Part shown: positions 31,060 through 43,590 of the stretch, in pieces
Layout of the letters: every line of letters begins with the position of its first letter
Numbering within the stretch: position 1 is the first letter of the stretch
NCBI RefSeq assembly: GCF_040958095.1
Contig: NC_091220.1
Span: 20,225,667-20,289,666, forward strand
Source of the DNA: Procambarus clarkii
Taxonomy: Eukaryota > Arthropoda > Malacostraca > Decapoda > Cambaridae
Direction: 5' to 3'
Length of the DNA stretch: 64,000 nt
Made by a program: the position numbers and the translations under genes
The notes under the pieces: generated by a model
Seen by the model: the letters and a program-made list of their open reading frames with translations, nothing else
The model's database searches: none
What the model was told of the DNA's origin: nothing

Positions 31060-31406
31060 TCCTCTTAAAAATAACGTCGCTTTTGGCCGTTTGCCCATAT
31101 GGCCGAATATGGACGTAATTTGAAAATGAAAATAAATTGAAAATAAATTTGGGATTTTTTTTCTCAACTACAGTAAGTTAAGGGTCCTCTGATAGGTTAG
31201 GTGGGCAGGAAATTCTCATAAAGTTTCAAAACGTTATGAAAAACGTTAATTGAAAGTTCCTCTTCTAAGCTGTCCAAGGAGGGCCGGACGACTCCAACAG
31301 AAAACGGAACAGTACGTCACTTTTGTGAGTCGATTTCATTTCAAATTACGTCCAAATTTGGCCATAGTGCGCATACGAGCCAAAAGTGACGTTATTTTTA
31401 AGAGGA
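31060..31406. mobile_element. MITE with long terminal inverted repeats
   Basis: About 347 bp. The ends read TCCTCTTAAAAATAACGTC and its reverse complement, with inverted similarity of about 70 bp (GGACGTAATTTGAAA in both arms). There is no coding capacity. Superfamily unassigned. Confidence 0.85.
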
Positions 31407-33400
31407 TGAGTTGAATAATGGCCATGTTGAGCATATTCACATTGCTTTCAATACACATTTTATAATTGGCACAAATTGGAAATAAAGTACTTTACAATCT
31501 ATTGCCAAATTTAAGTTATACAATGGTTCTTCTTGAGTAGTAAAATTCCTTTTACTCTTCCTGAGCTACCTTATGTAAAACTTCAGATTGGCTAATGCTA
31601 CAAAATGTATGCACAATAAATTTAAGTATAGTACAGTGCAACTTTGCTCAAATGGACTATTTCATGACAGACAGTCAGTTTTAGCATAAAATATGTTATA
31701 GTTGTAGATCAGAAGTATAGTAATTATGATCATCACTATGTCTCAAACAACTGAATACATTTTTGCAGACAATTTTTATACCAAGATCAAATCAAAACCA
31801 TGGGTAAAAATAAATATTAATAAAAGCAGTATTGAATCTACGTTTTAATACCTTATTCCTGATGTGACTATTTGACCAAACAAAATCCTCTATGGCTATT
31901 GCTTAAATGTTTTCTACTATTGTAGCGGAGTTCCCAACAAGATTGTAGATCGGGTCATATCCAGTACATCTAGAGATCTATAATAGCAGGGGCCATTCGA
32001 ACAGAGCCACATTGAAGCTACAATATGCAAGAATAATTAAAAATACTGTACTGTATATAACTTCATTTGCATGAACTGCAATGTATAATTTACAGATGGC
32101 TTTTGATCAGTGTGAAAGATACCTTCCTTGAAAACATCATGTAGAGTGAGATTAACTTAAAATGGGAAAAAAATGAGATATATTCCAGAAGACTCCAAAA
32201 CGTTAATTTCTTTCCCACTACTTTTGCAATAAAACTAATGCTTGAACATCATTATTGTATGTTCTTCATGCATTTCAGCCTAAAGTACAGAATATATTGA
32301 AATACAAAATGCACAATGACGCAAAACCCAAGCCATGCAGCTCTGAATTTGCACAGATCATAGGCTGACTGTACAGTCTCCATGAGCTACTTATAAACAG
32401 CCACAGTTAATGCTAAATTCTGTAATCAACAAGATAAATTACTTTTGACACTTGATTTAACTAGACTCAAATATATTTACGAAGAGAGCTTAGGCACTAT
32501 ATAATATTTGTTAATTACCTATACAAGCAGACTAGTATGCATGCATGCATACACATTTTATATAATACACACTATATACTGCATTATATTTATTTAATTT
32601 ATTTGAAGGACTTATATCAGTTTTCATAAAGCAGGAAATTGTGTATATTGTAAAGACATGCAAAGTATTTATATTATGTGTTTATTAAATCCCAATAACA
32701 GCTAAAATGAAAGGAAATTTTTAAAAATATGCACTCATTAATTACTGTATGTCAAAATGTTCACTGGGTCAAAAAGAAGTAAAAAAATATTAAGCACCAG
32801 AACTTTATTAAACAGGAATTCAAAGACAATTACATGAAGGTTGTATTCCACAATGAATGATAGTTTTTTATCCAATTCAATTGTTTAACATAAATCAATC
32901 AGCACCTCCAGTACCAAAAGTGGCTTTATTTAGAATTACAGTAAATTCATAATAAGGTTTCAACCTAGCCTGATTTTTATGCCATTACTCTTCATGCAAT
33001 TAAGCACAATGATCATGCAAAACAATTGTATTTTCTCAAGTATAACACTAAAGCGTTGGTGGATAATACAAGATTTATTATGAACATTTATTTGCACTGT
33101 TGCCTCACACAAGTATACAATTCATCAGTTTAATAAACACTACAATTTTCCATTTCTCTCTCTCTCTCTGCACTGAACAAATTGATCAGACTACTATGTT
33201 AAAGCCCACACTATAATCAACCCTTATTTCAAAAGACTACAACATGATTGGTACACAAGTTATTTTCATCCTAATTTGCATGATGGTTAAATGCATGGCA
33301 TTTAACCATCAGATGTTTGAGTATACAGAATGCATATTACAATCTCACTGCTACAAAACATCTAAACCTCATCACTCATAACATCTACATCTATTTACTC
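31407..33400. other. Intergenic, AT-rich, nothing recognised
   Basis: No frame above about 65 codons. A short (CT)n run lies at 33,154-33,169 and a GCAT run near 32,540. No gene, RNA or further repeat is supported. Confidence 0.5.
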
Positions 33401-33419
33401 AAAACATATACAACTCATA

Positions 33420-33900
33420 TGCATTGGTTGTATGGTGTCCATAGCTTAAAGAAGCACATACAAAAAACTGGAAAAGGTGCAGACACACAACTAAATGGTT
33501 CCCAGAACTGAAAAACAAGGGCTATGAGGAGAGGTTAGAGGCATTATATATGCCAAAGCTAGGAGATAGAATAAAAAAGAGAGATAACATGATCACTACA
33601 TACAAAATAGTAATGGAAATTGACAAAATTGATAAAGAAGAATTTTTGAGACCTGGAACTTCAAGAACAAGAGGTCATAGATTTAAGCTGACTAAACAAA
33701 GCTGCCAACTAAATATTAGAAAATTCACTTTCACAAACATAGTGTTAGAGGGTTGAAACAAGTTAAGTGAGAAGGTGGTGGAGGCCAAAACCATCAGTAG
33801 TGTCAAAGTGTTATATGACAAGAGTGCTGGGAAGACGGGACACCACGAGCATAGCCCTCGTCCTGTAATTACACTTGGGTAATTACAGTACAGTACTCGC
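33420..33900 (+). mobile_element. LINE ORF2 C-terminal fragment
   Basis: The plus strand reads GYEERLEALYMPKLGDR, KRDNMITTYKIVMEID and TRGHRFKLTKQSC, then KLSEKVVEAKTISSVKVL. This is the familiar Y-E-x-R-L...L-x-x-R-R-x-R-x-D-M-I...Y-K-I...R-G-H-x-x-K-L order at the C terminus of animal LINE reverse transcriptases, ending near CCTGTAATTACACTTGGGTA. Confidence 0.75.
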
Positions 33901-36900
33901 ATATAAAAATATTTTCAAATTCGTGTTTAAATATCAGTAATGTAAGAGTTAAATTTGCCATGGCAAGGAAGTTTGTGCAGACTGATTCATAAATGTGATC
34001 AAAGCCATGCACAACATGAGTTCAAATACCATCAGTGAGCAAAAGTGGCTCAGTAAGCATTCCTATAAAGCAATTAATCACAAAATTACTTGGCTCTTTA
34101 GACAAAACTCATTATTCTTTTTACTTGGAACATCACAACTCCATCTTAAGAAAGGTTGATTAATTAAGAGAGCGCTACTCCTAGCAAAAGATAAAGCGCA
34201 GAATTTCACTAGCTTCTATAATTTTATAATCTCATTATATCTATATACACTATGTATAATTATATGTTAAAATATATTTATTAAAGAAGTCAACACTATT
34301 TACATGTCACACTACAGTAAATTATCCCAAAACAAAATATTAAACTAGACCTCCTGTTATTTTAGAAAATCCTACACAATCCTTAGCTATTATCTCCAGC
34401 ATAATAAGTTTGCCACAAAAAATACAAATACAGTATATTAAACTTTCTCTTATATATCTTACAAATTAATCATCCCTTTTGATTCCAAAATAATGCTCAC
34501 TGAATAAAACTAATATCACAAGAGCTTTTTTCTTAGTTACATCTTGGATGTATCTGATAAGAAAAAGACCAACTTTTAGACAACACAATATTTACCAGAT
34601 TGAAGATTCAAATAGTCAACTACTCTCATCAACTCAACACTGCACTGCACAACACATTTACCATGCAGCATAGTGCCAAAATTGCTTACGACAAAAACAA
34701 TTAAGAGTTTGATATGTATTATTAAAGCTGTGTCGAATAACTACAGACATATATAGTAAGCTATGTAATAAAGGTGCTATTAAACTCCTATTTTTTTTGT
34801 ACTGTACTACAAAAACTAAATATTCTCAGGTACAAAACTAGGCATGCTCACAAGGCATATAAGGTGATTCATATTTACACGAGTCTTCAATCATTCCTCG
34901 TAGGAAAGTTCTTTCGCAGTCAAGCAAGCTTTTCATCAATGTCTACCAAATATCACTTCGTTCCCAATTAAATTAAAATAATTTCTACCTCATTCTTTCA
35001 TATGTATTATACAAAATGAAAAGCTGTAATTTGAATCAGAATAAATTTCCAACTTTGTGACAAAGACTAGCTAAATTTTAATGAAAAATGTGAATGCATC
35101 ACTAGATAAGCCCAAAGACATGCTGTCTATGACAGAAGAGAGAAAAAGACTAGTTGAATTTCATCTTTGAAGGATGCATACCATCTTGGAAGCATTGAAA
35201 ATGGAACTGGGACATGTAATGACAGATCATCCCAATTTTAACTTGGTATGTTTTGACGTAACTAAACAAGAGCTATTCACAGATCAGCTAAGGATATGAA
35301 TTGGTCTAATGAGTATTGGGATATAATGATTATGGGGTGCTATAATGACTATAAAGTGTTTTAATGAGCAAAAGGAATATAATGAATACATTGTATAGTA
35401 TAATGATACGAGGGAATATTCATAACTGTACATGGAATATAACGAGCATATGGAGTTTAAACTTGTGTTTAGCATATGGAGTTTAGACATGCTGCTGTGT
35501 GGGAGGTGGAAGAGTTATGGTGTCGAGGGCACGATAATGAAAATGAACACAGTACAGTATAGTATTATATATGGTATGGCTCAAAAGACATGCACATTAT
35601 AAAATATAGGTATAGAATATATTTAATGATTTGCAACAAACAAAATGGTTGCATCTAATGCTAAACATACCAGGGTATTGGTTGCAATCAAGTCTAGTGA
35701 TTGGATCTTGGTATGAGGGGCATGTGTAAATATGAAAATGCTATGCTTGATCATCTTCAAAATATAATTCAATGTCACCTCCCACGCTTTTCAAAACGGC
35801 TATAAATTCTGCAACCAGGAAGTTGCACAGCCCAATAATTGGGATATTCCCTGCACAACCATAAATGTCTTTTGAAAGTATAGCACTTATACACCAAGGT
35901 ATTCTCCAAAAATCTCACTTTAGAGAACGAATAAATTAATCTAGTCAAAACTGTAAGGTATTCCTTTTGGGAACAGCTTAGTTTTTCAAAAGGGACACCT
36001 TTTGGTATCCCCAAAAGGTATCCATTTTAGGGATAACTAACAAAAAACAATCGTTAAGAAGTTTACCTTTATCATCTGGCATTTTTCTTAAAAAGATTTA
36101 GATGATATATTTCTTAAGAGTAAATATCTTCTCGAGTATTTCCCGTAATCCAAATGCTTAATGGAACTACAGTACCTTGTTGATAGATTGATCACAAGCA
36201 CTTGAGTGCACCCCGCCAAACACACACCGAAACTACGATGTTGGTACAACGTTCGAACAAGTTTTAACCACCTCCTAACCAGTTATAATAACCAATATAG
36301 CAAGTTGTCACAACGTTCTAATACGTCATACACATGTTAAGCGAAGATGTAACAACTTTATTACAAGTTGCAACAAGCGGAAAATAGAGACAGTTTCGTT
36401 TTGTGTTTCCAGGGACTGACCCTGCCCAACCAAGATCAAAACAGTGTTGTGTTCAGTATTACATAATAATCTATTTAGAAATATGCATTATTTTACTTTA
36501 GACAAGGAGCCCCCTAGTTCACATCAGTTAGTTGGGTAGATGAAAGCTAAACCATAGCTTCTATGATGCAAACTCTCGTATATTTCAAGCTTATCGCAAT
36601 AAGATACTTATTTTTTAAATACAGTATAATAAAATGAGCATTCAATTAGCACCCATGTTGAACCTGTTCTCATTAATTTATAATAGAGATTCTTCAAATA
36701 GAACATTATGCATCACGTAAAAGAACTTCTCAAATATTTACAGGGAAAAGTCCTATGAGCAACAGCTACACAAGTCCTTCTAGATTTGTTCACACTTCAC
36801 AATGAGCTATAATGTACAATACAGGCAAACCATGCTTAACGAATGCTTACATTACGAATACTTTAAAATTATCCAATTAACCTAACAAAAAATATTTTCT

Positions 36901-37300
36901 GTAATAACATACAAAATTAATCACTTTTTGTTACATTTAATGCATTCTTGTAAATCATTATTGAGCTCTAGCGCAAATAGCTCCCTACTTTCTTTACATT
37001 CATCCACATGCTAAATTGTTAATATAGTTTATTCCACACATACTACTGCTGCTGCTGCTGCTACCTAACTGAACATACAAGTTTTCATCTGCTCTTGAAC
37101 ACTATCAGTGTCCTTGCTGAGCATCCTCACATACTCTTAGTTTTGTCACCTCTCGGGTAGGAATTTCTTTCATTCTTCCATCACTGATACAGCCCATGGA
37201 TTAAGGCTTTATAAAAATGTTTATGGCATATTACATGTGTCAAATGATGCAGAACATTTTAGACTAAACTGATAAGAATATACAGCTTAGGCAGATGTAA
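33901..37300. other. Intergenic, AT-rich, nothing recognised
   Basis: Only short frames on both strands. A (TGC)6 microsatellite sits at about 37,044-37,062. No conserved exon could be found. Confidence 0.5.
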
Positions 37301-37309
37301 ATCATTATT

Positions 37310-37700
37310 GTCATTGACAACACAAATCCTGTTTAGAAGGAAGTGACACAGACAACATTACATATATGCCGGGATACACTGTGGATAGAATGCAAGAATG
37401 ACTTCACTAGTTTTTGTGATTCACTTAATATTATCCATCAGAAGATTGTCAAACTTGCCAGAAATGATGGATTCAATGAAATGGTTCAGAATGATGTAGT
37501 GCAAGTATAAGACGCATGGTAAAGATCTAACAAATTAGGAATCGGTTAAAAACAAAACACATTTCAATGGAAAAGAATGATGCTTGTGATAAAGTTTCCA
37601 AGACCTTAAAGCAACTCTTAATATACAAGACTTGGCTGAAGCTAGCAAACATATCAAGACATCACTAGCCATCTGTGTTGAAAAAGTAACCAATAACAAA
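37310..37700 (+). mobile_element. Tigger/pogo transposase 3' remnant
   Basis: Plus-strand frames give KEVTQTTLHICRDTLWIECK, NDFTSFCDSLNIIHQKIVKL and ARNDGFNEMVQNDVVQV, then in another frame LKATLNIQDLAEASKHI. This is the C-terminal region of Tigger-type (Tc1/mariner-related) transposases: W-x-x-V-T-x-x-T-L, then I-V-x-L-A-R-x-x-G-F, then the terminal helical segment. It is decayed, and the DDE core is not seen. Confidence 0.6.
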
Positions 37701-39280
37701 ATTGTATTAATACAATATTAATGCCAGTCCTCTTCACAACCTGTTTTTTAATGTGTCGTAAGTACAGTAATTTGCCGGTTTATTAGAAAAATATTACTTG
37801 CGACTTAAAATGTATCATGCGTGCGGCTTTGATCCTCCAACTGGGTTGGGAGGATGGTGTGTGTGGAGTGGAAGGATGCAGGGATGGGAGGGAGAACATA
37901 TGGGAGGAGAGCTGGAGGTGGGGTAGGTAGTGCTTTACTCGCTCCAAAAATTGCAAATGACGGAACTCAACATGCGCACTTTATTTATGCATTGAAATAT
38001 TTACAGTTACAGTGTGTTTTGAAGCAAATTTAATTTGTAAATGATACATTCTTGTAAAGTTGCAATAAAACTTGAACTGACTTTGGAATGTAGGAGAGAT
38101 GTGGCTTAATTGTCATGTGTATATCATGCAATGACAATATGAATTCACATGGGATCTGGGATAAAAATGTGATCACTATGCGGCCACCTCTGGGGCTGTC
38201 TATGTGCCTAGGTTCTGGTGGAAAGGAGGACAAGCAGTTGGATTTAGCTGAATTACAATTTACATTCTAGTTCTTGCCACTCCTTTGTTCATATATATAA
38301 ATTTAAATAAACATATGTCTGATGTTCTATTACCATATTATGTATCATAATATGTGTTTCTGGTGTACAAAAAGTTGTTCAATATTGGAAAATTTTAGGT
38401 GTGGAACATATCTCAGCTTTAACCATAGTAGTTAATGATAAAATGACTTGTCCAATGAATATATAATCACTGAACCCTTTTTGAGGCATGCCTCTCATCC
38501 GTTAAGCAAGGTTCCCTGTATTAACAAATAACCTCATTAGTAAAACAACTAATATGGGCAGGAAATATACTGCTTGAAGTCATATAAGTCACTGATTTAA
38601 TTTGTATTATATACAACAGGATCACGGCAACAATGCTTGCCCTAAACACATCCATTAGTAAACACGCTCATTTCAACCACTGTTTCAACAGTAGCAAACA
38701 TTATAAACAACTCACTATAAGGAGCAGCACTTGATAACATGTATATTTCAGCCTTTATCCCACCAACAACAGTTTTGTACCCGAGCAACTCAACACAAAT
38801 ATTTTGACAAAACAGCAACTACCAGTTTTGTCTTGAATGACGGGTACAACCATTACTAACACCATACGTCACAGGATACATGCCATTTGTGCCGTGTGAG
38901 AAAGAAAAACATTTTTGCAGTCATTTTCATCTCTGAGATTTTTTGAGCTGTTATTTAGTATTTTGATTACACATTGCATATTGATAAAATGATAGAAACA
39001 TGTGAAAAAAACATAGGTGGGAGGCCATCCCTCCCTTAAATCTGTTCAGCAACTTTTAACTTGATTATTTATACTGTACACTCACTCTCAAATGATCAGA
39101 GGTGTATTTTTGTAAACAAAATACACACACACAAAGAATATTATGTAGCAAGAGGCAAAACTTAATTATGAGCATTTAACTTATAAAGCTAATTTACCAT
39201 GACACCCTTGATCTGTTATTTATGATCTCGGTAAGTTAAGGATTAAGACTTTTACTTATTAAAAAAATTATCAACATACT
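37701..39280. other. Intergenic, nothing recognised
   Basis: AT-rich with a few poly-A/T tracts. It contains no supported exon before the 3' end of HDAC11. Confidence 0.5.
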
Positions 39281-39290
39281 CTACTATACT

Positions 39291-39296
39291 TTTATT
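39291..39296 (-). terminator. HDAC11 polyadenylation signal
   Basis: AATAAA on the minus strand, 91 nt beyond the HDAC11 stop codon. It implies a short 3' UTR. Confidence 0.6.
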
Positions 39297-39386
39297 TCAC
39301 AAGAAATAAAAGTGAATTAGAGCTACTCTACATACATACCAATGGTAAAGTGTACTGAGAGTAGTGTCCAACCTGGAGTTTACTTG

Positions 39387-42300
39387 CTAATGAGATGACA
39401 TATCAATTAGTGACTTTTTAGTAAGGTTGGCTATTGAGTCTGCAATGACAGCTGCTGTTACACGCTGGTAGCCTCCGCTGGTTAACATGACAATTGGGAT
39501 GCTTCGCTGTCGGACCTTCTGAAACACTATCTCATCTCGTTCAATTATACCCTGGAAATGAATAATATTTCTGTGATTATATCACCCATTTCCCAAAGAG
39601 AAAATTTGATTTAATATGTTTTAAGTCTTTACAGTACCTAATGTTACAATATTTGCAGTATTATTATTGCAGTTACTCGTATAACTGAAAACTACATAAC
39701 GGAACACAAACTTAGCTAAGTTTGGGGAAAGATTATTCTTTGTCATAAAGCACTGGTGATAGAAATAATTCTGTGAAACAAGTATCATGTACATGCAAAT
39801 ATAAATTATGATTTTGAGGATATCTTAAGAAAAACAAGTAAACTTAATAAAGTATATACACCGTGACTGGTATTTAAATAAAAGGTAAGAAAAAAAAATA
39901 AAAAATAAATAGAGCTTTGAGTGTAATGAAATTCCCCTTTTCTTGGGCAGCTCCCTTATTATTTATAAATATAACCAACTCTCATTATAGTGTTTTTCTG
40001 CTGTACTGTCAACACTTTGTACCCCTCAACTAGGCTAATTTTAATGGCTCAAGACAAACATCACTTTGTACCCCTCAACCACACTAATGTTAATGACTCA
40101 AGGCAAACACCACTTTGTACCCCTCAACCACACTAATGTTAATGACTCAAGGCAAACACCACTTTGTACCCCTCAACCACACTAATGTTAATGACTCAAG
40201 GCAAACACCACTTTGTACCCCTCAACCACACTAATGTTAATGACTCAAGACAAACAGCACTTTGTACCCCTCAACCACACAAATGTTAATGGCTCAAGAC
40301 AAACAGCACTTTGTACCCCTCAACCACACTAATGTTAATGGCTCAAGACAAACAGCACTTTGTACCCCTCAACCACACTAATGTTAATGACTCAAGACAA
40401 ACAGCACTTTGTACCCCTCAACCACACTAATGTTAATGACTCAAGGCAAACACCACTTTGTACCCCTCAACCACACTAATGTTAATGGCTCAAGACAAAC
40501 AGCACTTTGTACCCCTCAACCACACTAATGTTAATGGCTCAAGACAAACAGCACTTTGTACCCCTCAACCACACTAATGTTAATGGCTCAAGACAAACAG
40601 CACTTTGTACCCCTCAACCACACTAATGTTAATGGCTCAAGACAAACAGCACTTTGCTACTTTCAAATAGCACAATGCATTTAGTTTTGGAGTAATGGTG
40701 AGGATTTTGACAATATGACTCTTGGTATTACTAATCAAGATGCATTTATTCAATGACTAATTTTGCTGTAGTTTTGTTTATGAGGAGCACACATTGAGCT
40801 CCTCTGATGAAAGTCATTATTGAAAATAATTAACTAACAAAGGATAAAATATACATTCCTTAGACTGGGCAAAATGCCTTCATGATGTTAGTGAAACTAA
40901 AACATGGCAAATCATGAATGGAGAATAACAATACATACATCTTTCGAGTTAATTATACAAATATATAATACAGTAAGCTCCCAGTTTTTGTATGATGGAT
41001 TTCAGCAGAGACCACTTCTTTGCAGAATTTTGTGTTTATTTCTTGGTTGAACTTTGTCAACTCTCTGATTTACATGTCAATGTGATTAGTCAGTATTAAT
41101 AACACAGGTTTTTTCTTCGCTTTATAAGTGACTTTAAATGCATAAACACTGGGTACATTAGCCCAGAAAGAAATTTGTCAGAATTAAATGAAAAAAAAAA
41201 AAAAAATTGTCAAAAAACTTTAAATTTTCTATAAAGTTCCACATTTGTAAATGTGTTAATAAATATTCTTTGGCCTGGAATGCATCCTATTGTTCCCACA
41301 AGATCCTTGACAAAATATTATGCAATTCGGTTTTGCATTGAAGTGTCTCATAAAATGCATCCTTATATAGAACCAGAAGTCCTATATATGTTGTATCTTC
41401 AACTGTATGGAAAGAAAAAAAATTAGATTCACATACCTGTTTGGAAACGGACAGAAGACCTAAACTGTCACCTGCCATGATGTCAGTTCCAGCATTATAT
41501 ATCACCACTTGAGGATTGAACTCATTCAGGGCCCCCTCCACATGTCTGTAAAGTTATTATATTAACAACTTTTGAAGTAACACATTGACATCACTCTATG
41601 CAACTGTTTATAACAACTTTTGAAGTAACACATTGACATCACTCTATGCAACTGTTTATTAACAACTTTTGAAGTAACACATTGACATCACTCTATGCAA
41701 CTGTTTATTAACAACTTTTGAAGTAACACATTGACATCACTCTATGCAACTGTTTATTAACAACTTTTGAAGTAACACATTGACATCACTCTATGCAACT
41801 GTTTATTAACAACTTTTGAAGTAACACATTGACATCACTCTATGCAACTGTTTATTAACAACTTTTGAAGTAACACATTGACATCACTCTATGCAACTGT
41901 TGCTTGCACCAAGATACATAATTACTTGCCAGGTGTGAAAAGTAGCAAGTAAGGCCTCATCGACTAAGTGCAAATGGAAAAATGTAAGAGAAGAAACAAG
42001 AAAAGCCTAAGTTACAAGAATAAGAAAATAGAAGGCAGTACAATATAATTATGACATCTCATATATAGTACACAATTTTCAGCATTCATTCCTGTTATAC
42101 AACTTATATATATATGTACTCTATCATTCGATCCTTACAATCGCCTTTGATTTTCTATCAATTCTTTCACTTATTAATATACACTACTTTATTTTAGTGA
42201 TTCCTGCCATATTTATCCTTAGTAGATACATTATATTCCACTTCCATAAAGCCCAATATAATGCTAGAATCTGCCTAAACATATATCCCACTATATTCTG

Positions 42301-43492
42301 GGTATCAGAGAAACCTGTGTTAATGCACAGCAAACATGTTAAACTCAAGCTCTTGCACATCTATGAACACATACATACATGTACACCAAATCTATATATT
42401 GTACATGCTATATATAGATCTAATCTATATATCTAAATACAGATTATATATAATCTATATATAGCACATCTATAGTATATGTAGTACATGCAATGCATAA
42501 CATATTACACATCTATGATCATGTACATTATTTGCACGGAATATACACGTAATATTTTGTGTTTATATTTATGAAATATTCAGATTTTGAACAGAACATA
42601 AAAACCACACTGCTAAAGAATTTATCTTTTCCATACAGTACTTTCTTCTACAGTACTTGCTAATCACTTCTTACCAAATTTGAACATTATAATTCGGTGT
42701 ACGATGAACCAACAAACTTACGTGTTAACTCTTTCAAGATATTCCTCATCTTCAGTGTACGCAAAAAGTTCCACTTTGCGGCTAATTGCTTTTTTTGCAA
42801 ATGTGTCATTAGGATATATATATTTATTATATATATCAAGGATATAAATATCCTTCCGTCCCATGAAGTCTCGCTCGTGTCCATTGCCCTGTTGACAAGA
42901 AGTGATAAGGTGCGATATTTATTTTTATCCAAAGCCATTTATAGAAAATAACATAATATAGTACTGGCATATCCGGTAAAAATAATGATGCAGTATATTC
43001 AACGGTAAATTAGATTAAACTCAACATAAGTGATACAACCTAACTGAAATGCCTGTGCCTGTCATTGCATAACAAACCTACACTAGCTTTTGCGATTCAA
43101 GCATTAGATTTTGCATGGAGATAAACCAATCTAATGTAAACAGATCTGGTTATTGAGACAATGAAAATCTACCCTAGGACGGTCATGGCAGCCATCTTAC
43201 AAATCAGTGTAGCCGCCAGGCAAAAAGTACTTTGTGGAATTGATCAAGTTGGAAGAGAAGGGAGGTCTATGTTGGACTGCAAAGTTCAAGGTGATTTATA
43301 GTGATGAATATAGTATTCAGAAGCCACACAATAAATTGCATAAAACAAGTGTCTACAGCATACACAGGGTACAACAAAATCATGAATATTACCCCTTAGT
43401 CAAAATGGATTAATAATGTTTCATGGGATACACGCATCAGTACTGCCTCCCCACCTCACATGCCTCACCTTCCCCAGTCACAGCCACACACA

Positions 43493-43590
<98 letters not shown>

